From NCBI GenBank assembly GCA_036346405.1, contig CM070566.1, positions 12,085,533 through 12,149,532 of the forward strand: a stretch of DNA of 64,000 bases, given 5' to 3'. The DNA comes from Phyllostachys edulis (lineage: Eukaryota > Streptophyta > Magnoliopsida > Poales > Poaceae). Below the pieces are notes generated by a model that worked only from the letters and a program-made list of their open reading frames with translations, had not been told where the DNA came from and ran no database searches. Below, piece after piece: positions 22,145 through 32,999 of this stretch (positions are counted from its first letter, which is position 1; each line of letters opens with the position of its first letter). The translations under genes were made by a program, and so were the position numbers.

Positions 22145-22495
22145 TGTTGAATAATCCTTAATACGATGATTTCTTGTGTTTATTACTTGTAACGATTCCG
22201 GTTTTTTTTTTTCATTGGCGTCCATTACTGGAAACGTAAGGACGTATAGTGGCATAGTTAGTGGCTCATTTTTGCATGTAACATATTTAGTAGCTGTTTT
22301 GCATGTAACGTACGAAGTATTCAGTGAGCAGTTACTCATTTTTGCTAGGATAAACAAGAGAAAAAAAAAAGAAAATGTTGTGTGGTTGTGCAGCACCAAA
22401 ATCGTCTTATGTTCATCTTCTGTTAGCTGTCCAGGCGAGCATGTGTGTTTTTCTGTCAAGGCATTTCGCGTTAGTAGTAGTCACCGCGGCTAACA
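22145..22495 (+). repeat. copia C 5' LTR
   Basis: 351 bp, TGTTGAATAATCC to GCGGCTAACA, directly followed by a perfect primer binding site. No second copy is present in the window. Confidence 0.75.
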
Positions 22496-22497
22496 AT

Positions 22498-22509
22498 TGG
22501 TATCAGAGC
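22498..22509 (+). promoter_or_regulatory. primer binding site of copia C
   Basis: TGGTATCAGAGC, a perfect 12-base complement to the initiator-Met tRNA 3' end, two bases after the LTR. Confidence 0.9.
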
Positions 22510-22534
22510 CGAGTAGCTTTGATCCTTGACGATG

Positions 22535-24130
22535 GCGCACGACGGTTCACGTTCTCCTACTAGGTCTCCTCCCCGAAATGGGTACAAGGCGATGACAACA
22601 CTTCTCGTGGCGGCAATAGCAGTCGCAAGATTGGATCCGGCAGCAACGGCAGCCAAGAGATCATGGTGCAACGAGTGGTAAGAGAGACGGATGGATTGGT
22701 GGTCTACCCCATGCTGACGCGGACGAACTACACCGACTGGGACATCGTGATGAGGGTGAACCTACAGGCACAAGGCCTATGGGAGGCGATCGAATCTGGC
22801 AATGCCGATTACCGTGACAACAGACTGGTGCTATCAGCCATCCTCCGTATGGTGTCACCAGACATGTTGTCCATGTTGGCGATGAAGGACATGGCCAAGC
22901 AGGCGTGGGATGCCATGAAGACGATGCGGGTGGGCGTCAAGCACGTCCACGAGGCGAATGTATAGAAGCTTCGCAAGGAATCCGAGAGTATCGAATTCAA
23001 GGACAGTGAGTAGGTGGATGACTTCTCCATGAGGATTAGGGACTTGTCAATAATCTTCGGATCCTAAGGGACACGTTAGAAGAAGAAAAGGTAGTCAAGA
23101 AATTTCTTTGTGTTGTGCCACTCAGGTATACACAAGTGGCAATCTCGATCGAGACACTACTTAACTTGAGCACGTTGTCGATCGAAGAGCTCACCAGTCA
23201 GCTTCGATTAGTGGAGTAGCGCTACACGCGTGACGACTCGAGCGGCTCCGGTGGGCGTCTGCTCCTCACGGAAGAGGAGTGACTCGCACGCGCCAAGAAG
23301 AGGGAGCAAGCCAACAGCTCCTCTGGCTGTGATAACCATAATCACGGCAAGCCACGTGGCCATGGGCACGGCAAAGGCAGGCTTGATGGCAAGGACTCGT
23401 CCAGTGTGAGCCGTGTCATGTTGCAGGTTCAGTGCTACAACTGCGATAAGTACGAGCAGTACTCCAGGGACTGCCGCAAGCCAAAGCGTACCGAGCAGGC
23501 CCACTTGATGCAAGCTGACGACGACGAGCATGCGCTTCTCATGGTGCAGGTGTGCGTGCTCACCGAGGCATTTGTGGGCGCGAATGCGGCGTGGTGCTTA
23601 ACGAGGTGCACACGCAGGTGCATTTTGGGCGTGAAGAAGACGCCCACAACGACGCTTGGTACCTAGACACCGGCGTCAGCAATCACATGTCCAGGTGCTA
23701 GGCAAGCTTTGTGGAGATGGACGAGGGCGTCACCGGCTCCATGAAGTTCGGTGACGGCTCGGTGGTGGATATACGTGGGCGTGGCACTGTCCTGTTCACC
23801 TGCCAGAACGGGGAGTACCTTGCGCTGACAGGGGTATACTACATCCCATGACTGTACAGCAATATAGTGAGCATCGGGCAGCTCGATGAGAACGGCTACC
23901 AGACAATTATCTAGGACAGCGTGCTCACAATCTACGATTAGCAGCGTTGCATACTTGCTCGAGTAAACCGCACTCGCAATCGGCTCTATGTGCTCACCCT
24001 CAGCATTGCATAGTCGGTCTGCCTGTCCGCGCGATGCGGTGACGACACATGGCGATGGCATGCCAGGTACGGGCACCTGAACTTTCAGGCACTGCGAAAG
24101 CTGGCGCAACACGGCCAGCTGTTCATGGGG
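22535..24130 (+). pseudogene. gag-pol: copia C gag, protease and pre-integrase relic
   Basis: ATG at 22535 starts MAHDGSRSPTRSPP. 22663-22965 reads LTRTNYTDWDIVMRVNLQAQ and GLWEAIESGNADYRD (Gag). Near 23430 is a zinc knuckle, CYNCDKYEQYSRDC (usual His replaced by Ser). Near 23655 the protease reads WYLDTGVSNHMS (DTG intact), then GSVVDIRGRGTV and VYYIP. From 24000 ARYGHLNFQALRKLAQHGQL is the pre-integrase His-containing segment. About eight in-frame stops, mostly TAG, break it. Confidence 0.8.
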
Positions 24131-24743
24131 CGGTGAGGCTGCTCGGATGTGGGGCCGGCGCGGCGTGGCGGCCGCGACGGCGTGGGAGACGCCAACATCT
24201 TGACGGTAGCGGCATAGTCGCGGCGAAGCGGGATGCGCTCAGCGGCACGACGTCGGTCGGTGGCGGCGGACGATGGGCGGCTGCAAAGCGCGATAGACTG
24301 TTCAAATACCGGGCGGGCCGGGCCGGGTGGGGCTTGAAAAGCGGCCAAAAAACAAGAAATTAAGCACGCCCGACCGAAAGAGGAATTACTGTTTAAAATG
24401 CATTACTTTAATCATTTTTAGAATAAAAACTAATATTTAATTTATTTTCAGCATTAAATAAATAGAATTCTATTTTTAATTGTTTTTACCGGGATTTTGG
24501 GCGGGCGGGCTTCCTTCGGGCGGATTTTGATCCCAAGCTCGGCCCGGACATGGTCGGGCTCGGGCCAGGCCGGCGGGCTAGGCCACCCATGCACAGGTCG
24601 CGCACGGGCGGCGTGAAAAGCGCCAGGGTTAGGCCAGCAAGACGCGCCGCACGGAGGCGCTGGCTCAATGGCGGTGACACGGCATTTGGTCGGCGCTGCA
24701 GTGCCACCACGGTCGGGGTGCGACACCGAGGCGACCGCTTCTG
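24131..24743. other. GC-rich block replacing copia C integrase and RT
   Basis: Between the pre-integrase and RNase H remains lies non-copia sequence. It has a GC-rich part with GGGCGGGCCGGGCCGGGTGG, an AT-rich core (24370-24480), and a second GC-rich part with inverted GGCCCGGACATGGTCGGGC motifs. The paired GC-rich flanks suggest an unidentified small transposon, but no termini or target duplication could be fixed. Confidence 0.4.
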
Positions 24744-24969
24744 ATCAAGCATATATTCGGTACATTCTTTGATGCGTGGAGTTATGGCTGTCATTACACA
24801 AAGAAGTTGGACGAGCCACGGTTTGTCGTCTATAACAATAGCGACATGGCGGCGACGTCGATGACCACAAGAGTACGACGGACGTCCTCTTCTTGCTCGG
24901 TCGCAGCCCTATCAGCTGGTAATCTCAAAAACAGAAGGTTATGATATTATCCTTTTGCGAGACCGAGTA
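24744..24969 (+). pseudogene. copia C RNase H fragment
   Basis: Reads, with frame shifts, IKHIF...SYGCHYTKKLDEPRFVVYNN, then SDMA, GDVDDHKSTTDVLFLLGRSP and ISW-stop-SQKQKVM...CETEY. These are the copia RNase H landmarks (D-S-D, KSTTG, SWxSQKQ, E-A-EY). It ends where F-box C-terminal sequence resumes. Confidence 0.75.
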
Positions 24970-25164
24970 CAGCCCGGTCTGGCTCGTGAGGGCATCCTGG
25001 GACTGGTACTCTGTAGCACTGCTCCGGCAGCACAGAACCAACAACTGGTGCGGCTGGTGGAGATGATGCGGAAGCTGCCGGCAGGGTTACTCTCTTCCAG
25101 TAAGAAAAGGGAGCGTTCGTCGAAAAAAACGGAAGTAAAGGGGCGTTCGTTATTTTCATACTAG
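24970..25164 (+). pseudogene. F-box protein gene 1, piece 4 (C-terminus)
   Basis: RPGLAREGILGLVL... then QQLVRLVEMMRKLPAGL and a basic end to a stop at 25164. The duplicate ends QELVRLVGVIQKLPAEFTIS (37450-37525). DNA matches include GGCATCCTGGGA, AACTGGTGCGG and AAGCTGCCGGCAG. The basic residues past GLLSSS are absent from the duplicate, so the true stop may have moved. Confidence 0.65.
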
Positions 25165-25224
25165 ACACCATGCTATTTTGGCCACTAAATTTTATCATAG
25201 TATATTAAAAAATGTATTGTTGTG

Positions 25225-25640
25225 ACAAATTTACTCATATTATTTTCATATAACAAAACAATACATTCTGGAGTCTGAACAATATCTTTAGTCTAGATTA
25301 AATCAGTTTGCTTGGTCGTCTTTATTTTTTTATTAGAGGGAGTACTTTTTTTTAGCTGGAATTTCCATAAACCATTAAAAAAATGTTGTTTTCAGTCGAT
25401 TTTGTCATTACTGTTACAGTGGCAGACGTGGGACAAAAAACAAACATAAGCACATGGAGTATATATGGCCGATACACAGCAAACTAGTCGATATTTGCAT
25501 GCAAATTGACATTAATTCACACTAGATTTGGATGAAAAAAGAAATCAACAATTGAAGAGCATTCCAAGTGCCCAGTGGTAATCCAAGAAGGGGCGGAAAG
25601 GGTCGTAGACAGAGCAGATAATGCCTATCCCGAGTATCGC
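25225..25640 (+). repeat. duplicated unit, copy 2 (upstream of F-box 2)
   Basis: Colinear with 600-1000: ACAATATCTTTAGT, AAATCAGTTTG, poly-T, GACGTGGGACAAAAAACAAA, CACTAGATTTG and GAAATCA, then CCTATCCCG. It precedes the second F-box relic as copy 1 precedes the first. Confidence 0.65.
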
Positions 25641-25780
25641 GAACAATCTTGGTAGCTAGTTACGTCAAGTCCCATGTCTATCGAGACATTTTTTTACTTG
25701 TCTGTATTATTTCGTTCAACTCTTAAAAGATATTTTAAAAAATAAGTAGCCACCTTAAAAAATTACAAAAATGACTTCAT

Positions 25781-25873
25781 GTCGTCAGTTTAATTGACGA
25801 CAAGTACTCTATTGGCTCCCTATCGCCGGTTCAGCTACCTGTCGCCAATTAACTGGCGATAGGTAGCTGAACC
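25781..25873. repeat. two adjacent hairpins before a TATA box
   Basis: GTCGTCA/TGACGAC (25781-25801) and GGTTCAGCTACCTGTCGCC against GGCGATAGGTAGCTGAACC (25828-25846, 25855-25873; 19 bp with one wobble). CTATAAAACC follows at once, so the hairpins sit just upstream of the putative promoter of the Mutator gene relic. Confidence 0.8.
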
Positions 25874-25882
25874 CTATAAAAC
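25874..25882 (+). promoter_or_regulatory. putative TATA box of MULE gene
   Basis: TATAAAACC immediately downstream of the hairpins and about 285 bp upstream of the first ATG. A spliced leader is plausible: GGGTAATTTTTT near 26009 as donor and TTTATGGTGCAG ending at 26148 as acceptor. Confidence 0.35.
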
Positions 25883-26158
25883 CCTCTTGAACCCCTAAAA
25901 TTCAGTACATGACTCACTTTTATTCAGAAAAAAGAGGAGAGAAGACATAGGAGTAGAGGGGAGGAGAGAAGCTAGCGAAGCGTTGTCCGTCCGGTTGCCC
26001 ATCTCTCGGGTAATTTTTTTTTAACCTAATGGATTACAAAGTTTTAGATGTACGGTCACGTAGTGTAGTACGTTTTACATAATACTTTTTGATGGGTAGC
26101 CTAGTTTTAGATATGTAGTTAATCGTGAAAATGTTCTTTATGGTGCAGTGTGTCAAAT

Positions 26159-26955
26159 ATGTCCGACGTCGTCAATTTGAAAATTTACTATGGTCAAGAG
26201 ACTATTATGGAGAGTCCCGAGGGGATTGATTTACGTTATTTTCAATCGGCGGCAGTACCCCTACCAAGACCAAAGCAACGTACATGAGGCGCTGTGATGC
26301 GGTGGTTGTTCCACACATTCCAAATAGATCGTGATGTGTACGATCTAAGATTGAGTTGCCTTGCCCCGCGGCTAGCACAACCCACATATTGGAAGTTAGT
26401 GCAACTGAAGGGAACAAATTCATGGCAATCATATGTACGCATGGCGAGGGAGGGAGGGTGAAAATTGGTCCTTCTGGTCCAAGCATATGTCAAACCCACT
26501 CCTCCATCTGCAGTTGAACAAGAAAGGGGTGCTAACGCCGAAGAAGAAATCGGGGACGCCAACCACGGCGCGGCGCACACAATGACTGAAGCTCCTGGAG
26601 TTACTAATACTGTCGATGAAGACCCTGCGGAAGTAGCTCCTTCAGTCAGGCAAGCTAGTGGTCTTGCTGACGAGGGTGAGGAGGTGGAAGCCGTAGTGCA
26701 AATAATGGATCTCGAAGACCAACACTACATGGCATTGTCTGAAGATAAAAGTTCCGATGACGAGGATGATGTAAACCAGCAGACCGGTTCCATCCGAGTG
26801 GAACACATTCTAGTTCGACAACCTTGTCGTCAACGAAGACTCCCATGTGCCGTGGGAGTATGACCAGAGCGAGGTTAGGCTAGGAGCTATGTACAAATGC
26901 AAGGAGGTCGTGCAGGACGCGGTCAAATTCTGAGCCTTGTCGGTGCGGTGCGCAT
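26159..26955 (+). pseudogene. Mutator-like transposase, N-terminal fragment
   Basis: ATG at 26159 gives MSDVVNLKIYYGQETIMESP and EGIDLRYFQSAAVPLPRPKQ, then WLFHTFQIDRDVYDLRLSCL and QPTYWKLVQLKGTNSWQSYV. An acidic linker follows (ALSEDKSSDDEDDVNQ), then DSHVPWEYDQSEVRLGAMYK and CKEVVQDAVKFxALSVRCAF. The last part is the start of the MuDR DNA-binding region and the beginning is the usual MULE leader domain. In-frame stops lie near 26286 and 26459. The MULE and SWIM domains and the catalytic region are missing because F-box 2 sequence begins at about 26956 on the same strand. Confidence 0.75.
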
Positions 26956-27088
26956 TCAAGTCTACCCCAAGATGCTCTCCAAATGCATCCGCCGGCTCCT
27001 CATCAACCTGGACTTCTGATTGCACTGCCACCGCCAGCTCGGTGCTCCCCTCCCGTGCCCGCACGCCGCCTGCTTCATGCGGTACATG
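26956..27088 (+). pseudogene. F-box protein gene 2, piece 1
   Basis: VYPKMLSKCIRRLLINLDF then a TGA stop and frame noise reaching ACFMRYM. It is colinear with F-box 1 (SKGICWLLTSPDFW...SCFIRYMDG). It is cut at 27088 by a copia LTR. The part before KM is missing and the Mutator fragment adjoins directly. F-box 1 is interrupted by an LTR at almost the same codon (AAGATG). Confidence 0.7.
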
Positions 27089-27508
27089 TGTTGGAGAATT
27101 TAGCTCAAGAAGCAATGAGACAGATGAATAAGAAATAGAGAAGTGTAATTTTCAAACTCTCATGTATTTCATTGATCTCATATCTCACATAAGAGTTGCC
27201 TTACAAAAGATGAGTGCATGTCCTTTTATAGGACTTTCAAACCAACATCACTAACCGACTCTCTAAAACCGACTCATGCAAACTAATATTGTTTATTGTT
27301 TACAACTCATTTTTAACTAAGTACTAGTTGTGTGCACTGGCTCTTCACCGACTTGACTCCTTGGCTTATACGGCAGCATCAGCTAGATGCTTCACCAAGA
27401 GTCATTGCCGACATGCATCACTAGATGCTTCTCCAAGCATGCAGCATTTCACGCTAGTCAAATACAATATGTCTTTGTCATCTCAAGAGAATAAATTAAC
27501 ATCCAACA
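27089..27508 (-). repeat. copia B 3' LTR (complete)
   Basis: 420 bp. On the plus strand it runs TGTTGGAGAATTT to ATCCAACA; in element orientation TGTTGGAT...CTCCAACA. Bordered by the polypurine tract. Confidence 0.9.
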
Positions 27509-27521
27509 AACTCCCCCTTTA
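27509..27521 (-). promoter_or_regulatory. polypurine tract of copia B
   Basis: AAAGGGGGAGTT on the minus strand adjoining the 3' LTR. It lies in the loop of a 19 bp inverted repeat formed by the end of pol and the start of the LTR. Confidence 0.85.
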
Positions 27522-27523
27522 AT

Positions 27524-28073
27524 TTATTTTCTTGAGACACCAATTAGTTCTCTGTTACGGATAAAATTTTCTCTGGATAAAGCTTTTGTAAACATGTCCG
27601 CCATTTGTTGATCTGTATGACAAAATTCAAGTTTAACTTCTTGGTGCTCGACTGCTTCTCAAATGTAGTGATATTTAACTGCAATATGCTTGGTTCTATC
27701 ATGACTAATCGGATTCTCACTTATTACAATGGCTGATTTGCTATCACAACAAACTGTAATTGGTTGATGTTGTTTTTCACCGATATCTTCAATTATTCTC
27801 CTCAACCGATCGCTTTCGTGAGATGTCAGACTGCCGCTGCCACATACTCTGCTTCAGCTGAAGGCAAAGCTACTATATTCTGCTTCTTTGTTGACCATGA
27901 GCATATACCTGAACCAAGCAAAAAAGCATATCTTGACGTACTTTTCATGTCGTCAAGACATCCTGCCCAATCACTATCTGTGTATCCGATCAGTCTTGAA
28001 TCTTCTACTGGCTTATACCAAATGCCATAATCTGATGTTCCTTTGACATATCGCAAAACTCTTTTTGCAGCAG
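27524..28073 (-). pseudogene. pol: copia B RNase H and end of pol
   Basis: Resumes at AAKRVLRYVKGTSDYGIWY, then IGYTDSDWAGCLDDMKSTSR, SWSTKKQNIVALPSAEAEYV, a stop, and DIGEKQHQPITVCCDSKSAI to GVSRK and TAA at 27524. All RNase H landmarks of the Tork/Tnt1-like copia group are present. The upstream half of pol continues beyond the LINE at 33000. About 20 residues between CAS and AAKRV are missing at the LINE junction. Confidence 0.85.
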
Positions 28074-28345
28074 AAAAAAAAATTTTGGGGGAAAACGGCC
28101 AAAGCCGCTAGTGCATTAAGAAAGAGGCAAAGCCAAAAGGAACAACCGAAGGTTCAACACACCCGAAAAAAGGAAAACCGAGCAAAAGACAGAGCAGAAA
28201 ACAAGAAGAAACAAAAACCAAAAACAAAACAGAAAAACAGTTCCCATCCTTTCACGCAAGTACTGAAAGGATTACACAAAGACATTCCTATGATGACCCT
28301 CACAACCGCCGCCTCTCCATGAGTGTAAGTTTGCAACTTGGTCGC

Positions 28346-31300
28346 CTAATCGAGCATCCACAAATTGGCTTCTTCTTTGATGCCGAGTACCAGCCCTGTA
28401 GGTATCTGCCGGAGGTGCTGAAAAATCGTTCTATTTCTTTCTTTCCAGATGTTCCAAAGGATGAGAACAATTAGGGACGCCTGACCTTTTTTGTTTACTC
28501 CTTCCCCGGAGTGGAAGATGTCTAACCACCAATCCACCATTTTTGAACGTGGAGTCCAATGTGCCGGATTCAAGTTATCTTTATGGACCCAGGCAGCAAC
28601 CAAGGACCAAACTTGAGTAGCGTAGGAGCACTCCACAAAGAGGTGCATAGCAGTTTCTGGAGTGTTTGTACAGAGGGGGCACCAGTGGTCATTCTGAATC
28701 TGTCGACGCGATAGGATGTCCGCAGTCGGTACCCTGTGCTGAACTAATAACCATGCAAAAATTTTGCATTTTTGCGGTGCCCAAATATTCCAAAACAATT
28801 TTTTGAAAGGGCCTCCAACGCCCCAAAAATCGCACCTCATAAGCGGAGACTTGGTGAATAGTTGCTTGAGCTTGTCCACTTCGAGTTCGTCATCGGCACA
28901 TTTTGAACAAGAGTGACCTGATGAAGAGCGCTATATAGCATAACAAAATCCTGTAACAACTGAAATGTAATTTTCCTCCGGAGGTCCGCTATCCACTTGC
29001 CTTCATGCAACGCCTCCCTCACCGTTCGGTTTTTCCTTGCTGAAATGCAAAAAAGCCCAAGAGCAAGCTCCTTAAGTGTTCTTTCTCCCAACCACTTGTC
29101 TTTCCAGAAATTTGCTTTGTCCCCATTTCCAATAGATATCACCGTAGAGGCTCGAAATAAGTCTTGATCCGCCTCAGAAATTGGGAGGGACATCCCATTC
29201 CATTGTTTTTTCGGTGCTTTCCATTGATACCATAACCACCGGAGGCGAAGAGCGCGGCTGAAAGGTACTAAACTCAAGATCCCCAGACCGCCAAACTTTT
29301 TAGGGCGACAAACTCGGCTCCAGTTGACCCAACACTTCCCTCCAGAGTAGATGTCATCACCGGCCCAAAACCATGCTCTACGGCGCTTGTCAATTTGTTT
29401 GAGCACCCAAGTAGGCAATTCTGTGGCTGTTAAGTGATATGTAGGCAAGGCTGTGATAACCGCATTCAGCAGGACAAGTCTCCCTGCCCGTGATAGTAAA
29501 TTCCTTTTGTAGCCACTCAGTCTAGTTTCTACCTTGTCTAGAAGGGGTTGAAACAATGCCTTTCCCGGTTTCTTGCACGAGAGCGGTAACCCTAGATATT
29601 TGCATGGCAGTTGCATTCGCGTGGTTGGGAAGTTTTCCAAAATACCATCTAAATCAAGCAAGTCACAATGGATTGGAATGATCAAGCTATATTAATCTTT
29701 GAGTCCGTTACTTCACCAAAGACCCGCAGGAGCTCTCTGATGTTATCTACATCCTCCTTGACCGGCGAAAGGAAAATCATTGCATCATCAGCATACATTG
29801 ACAATCGCGCCTTTCTTTCTACCCCACCAAGGGGTGATAACCAAGCTTGCTGATCAGCTATACGGAGAATGCTATGCAACACGTCTATTGCAAGGATAAA
29901 AAGATAGGGAGAGAGACAATCCCCTTGGCGCACACCGCATTGGTGTCTGATACTTGGTCCCTGCACACCATTCAGAACAATCCTCGAAGATGATGTGCTA
30001 AGCATCATTGCGATCCATGTTCTCCACCAGTTTCCGAAACCCCTGTGATGCAACATATCAAGCAAAAAAGGCCACGAAATGGAGTCAAACGCTTTGGCAA
30101 TATCAAGCTTTAGCAAAAGCATTGGTGTCTTGGACCGATGATAGCCCCTAGCGAGGTTTTGCACATAGAGGAAGTTATCCTGAATGGAACGCTGTTTAAC
30201 GAAAGTACTCTGACTAGTGGAGATCAGACCATCCATGTACGACGAGAGTCTGATGGAGAGCAATTTGGAAAGGATCTTTACTATGCTGTGAAGGAGGCTA
30301 ATCCGCCTAAAATCTGAAATCTCAAGAGCCTGATCCTTTTTAGGAAGGAGTATGATGTTGGCAGTGTTGATTTTCTTGAAGTGCAGACTATTTAAAGCAT
30401 ACACCTTCTGGAAAATTGATAGTATGGTCTCCTTTATGATTTCCCAACTTGCTCTGAAAAAGCAGCCCGTGAAACCGTCCGGACCAGGGGCACCGTCCGC
30501 AGACATTTCAAAAATGGTTACCTTAATTTCTTGTTCTGTGAAGGGGCGCTCCAGAATGTCTGAAGCGTTGTCCGGCAGCACCTGGAGACCAAGTCGATCC
30601 CAAGGGAAGGTATGAGAAGCCGACTTTGCAACGCCTAAGATTTCCGTGAAATGCTTTACTAATGCTTCCTCCTTCTCCGAATGAAGGGTGAAAGTGTTCC
30701 CCTGAAACTTGACAATGTGAATTAGTTTCTTTCTTCTTCTTGAGATTGCCTTGCAATGGAAGAATTTTGTGTTGGCATCTCCTAGACGTAGCCAGTTAAG
30801 CCTAGATCGTTGCTTCCAATACATTCTCTGAATGGCTGCTAGTCCCAGAATTCTAAGTTTAAGCGCAGCTCGAAGATCGTGTTCCGCCAGAGAGAGCTGA
30901 CGCTGTTCTTGTGCTTTGTCCAGCCGCAGGACCACCTCAAGTGCTATATGCATCTGTGCCTTATAGTCCCCAATATGCGATTTGCTCCAAGTTCTGAGAG
31001 CCCACATGGTGTTTTGTAACTTGGCTAACAGCTTTCGGATTGGGTCTGCCTCATGCACCGGATGGGACCATGCTTCCTGAACTACCTCATTGTACCCAGT
31101 CATCATTGGCCAGAAATTTTGAAAGGTGAACCTTCTCGGTGGCCTAACTCTCTCCTCGCCGGAGACTAGCAAAGGGCTATGGTCGAAATCGACGAAGATA
31201 GCGAACGCAGATGCGCATCTGAGAAGCAATCGCCCCATCAAGAATTGCGTAAAGCTTTGTCAATCCTCTCCAAAGTAGGATTTCGCTGACCATTCGACCA

Positions 31301-31880
31301 AGTGAACCTGCGATTCTGAAGGTGGATCTCTTTCAGCTCACAGTGGTTGATCGCTACTCAAAACTTTCTCATTAGACTAAGATTCAAATTGATTGTTCTT
31401 ATCCGGCTCTCTGAGATGAGATTAAAATCCCCAATAAGTAACCACGGTCCACCACCGTGCCATGTATATGCTTAATCTCATCAATAAAAGCTTGTTTATC
31501 TTTGGCTCTCATGCGGGCCATATACAACCTGATTAGTGTCAAAGGTCGAGCCCGTCCCAAATGGATTAACCCTCAATGTGACAGATCTACTAAGTGTGCA
31601 TGTGTTGTCTATATGTATTAGCGACATATCCCAACAAACCATTATTCCTCCTCTGGTTTCATTCGCGGTTTGTAAACCATGCCCTGTAACCTACCACATG
31701 TAATCTCATTTGCAAGATTGGGGGTAACCGCTGCAAGCTTAGTTTCTTGAAGACAAAGAATAGAGCAAGCGGTGTCCGACACCAATTCACTTGACGATCT
31801 GACGGGTCGCAAAAGATTGAGCCCCTTACATTCCAACTCAAGATTTTGCAATTCATCAGTAAATTACTAGAAAACAGCAC
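28346..31880 (-). pseudogene. LINE ORF2: endonuclease, reverse transcriptase, zinc-binding domain
   Basis: Endonuclease: ILSWNVRG near 31840, CLQETKL after a frameshift, WLLIGDFNLI and RRFTWSNGQRNPTLERIDKA before 31250. The 519-residue open stretch 31241-29682 reads APGPDGFTGCFFRASWE (RT start), a KLDIAKAFDSISW block (first Asp), a VRQGDCLSPYLFILAIDVLH block and MYADDAMIFLSP (YADD active site). 29685-28837 continues with the thumb (RLSGYKRNLLSRAGRLVLLN, PKKFGGLGIL), and 28879-28346 is the zf-RVT region (CPLCTNTPETAMHLFVEC). The RT block is intact, but at least four frameshifts or stops separate the parts, so ORF2 is not functional as a whole. Confidence 0.9.
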
Positions 31881-32109
31881 AATATAGCCAGAGCATGCAA
31901 CATATTTATTTCCTCAAGCCATACCCATACAAAGCACACCTGTAACCTACAAAAGTTGAGTACATCCCTGTCGAACCATCCTTGAGACATTGAAGCTAGC
32001 TGCAAGCAACAAACAGGGGCTAGGCATTGCAGACAAGCGGGGGCAGATAAGCTGCCAGTTTACCATCGACTAGAACAAGGTCCCTGGGTGCTAACAACAT
32101 GAGGAAACA

Positions 32110-32960
32110 CATTACACATGCTCTAGGTCTTCTTGAACAGACGTCAACAATCAAGCTGCAACCTCTGGACCGACCAACAACGATAGGTCCTCTCGATAAG
32201 ACCCATAGTGGAAGGTTTACACTGCTTTGCCCTCAACACCGCAAGTACCTTGATTGCTTGGATGACTTGAGGGTCGGGCGAAGTCAAGATGTGACTGAGT
32301 TCTTCCTTAGCATGCTCGGTCCTTGGGAGTTCGAGAGAGCTTTGCGGCTTCTTTTTGCAAAGCAGATGGTGGCTCTTCGCTCCCCCAACCGCTGGGCTTA
32401 CCCTTGACCGCCACAAGAAGCAGCAGTTGCTTGCGCGAAATGATGGAGCCTTAGTAGGTCGATGGTGACCGTCTTGGGAGTGCCACATACAGAGGAAGGG
32501 CGAAGGCAAGCAAGGCTTGTAGGCAGCTCCTCCACCCTGCTTATTTCCTCCTCAACCTCCAGGGGGCCAACCTGCTGCACCTCAGCACTCCCCTGAGGTT
32601 CAACTTGTTGCAGTTTGGTCGGAGACACCACCAAGCCTGGGACCCCATTCTCCTGAAGTAGGTCCAGTTCGAGCGAGCTGGGCATAGATGATGGTGGTGT
32701 GGCAGAGGCGGCCTTCACCTGACCAGCAAGTGCTGCCTCCAGGAGCATGGGATCCTCCCGCGGGGGCGGCACCTCCCGGAGAGATGGAAGCAGCTCTCGC
32801 TCGCCCTGCAGCAAAGAAAAGCAGACAGTAGCAGGAATCCCATCAAGGTCAGGTTCACGACGAGACAGGGAGCCCCGGAGCGGAGCTTTGCAAGCCTCCC
32901 TGACCACCTGCTATTTGGGGCGCAGATGCAGCCTCCGAGTTGGAGACCTGGTGCGCTCCC
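32110..32960 (-). pseudogene. LINE ORF1-like region
   Basis: A 169-residue frame (32907-32398) is Pro/Glu/Leu-rich and ends LLRLHHFAQATAASCGG. After a frameshift, RTEHAKEELSHILTSPDPQV and IQAIKVLAVLRAKQC follow. The place directly 5' of the endonuclease is that of ORF1 in plant L1 elements, but no zinc knuckle or RRM was seen. The call rests on position. Confidence 0.5.
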
Positions 32961-32999
32961 GGCCGCCAAGGTCGACAGTAGGCCCTATGCTCGCACACA

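Larger units (their letters stand above)
22145..24969 (+). mobile_element. Ty1/copia element C, 3' end and IN-RT missing
   Basis: The order is 5' LTR (22145-22495), PBS (22498-22509), gag, zinc knuckle, protease and the beginning of integrase to about 24130, a foreign GC-rich block (24131-24743), and an RNase H fragment (24744-24969). Most of integrase, all of reverse transcriptase and the 3' LTR are absent. F-box 1 sequence lies on both sides, so it inserted into that gene's 3' part. Confidence 0.75.
28074..32985 (-). mobile_element. L1-type LINE inserted in copia B
   Basis: Minus-strand order is ORF1-like region (32960-32110), endonuclease (31880-31250), reverse transcriptase (31241-29600) and C-terminal zinc-binding domain (29400-28346). 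It is followed by about 270 bp of T-rich 3' UTR ending CCCCCAAAATTTTTTTTT at the copia junction, with no clean poly(A). Copia pol resumes on both sides. No target duplication was found, and about 60 bp of copia coding sequence is missing at the site. Confidence 0.85.

Noticed and set aside
22076..22566. Minus- and plus-strand frames over 100 residues
   Set aside because: They lie across the copia C LTR and its primer site and have no relatives I recognise.
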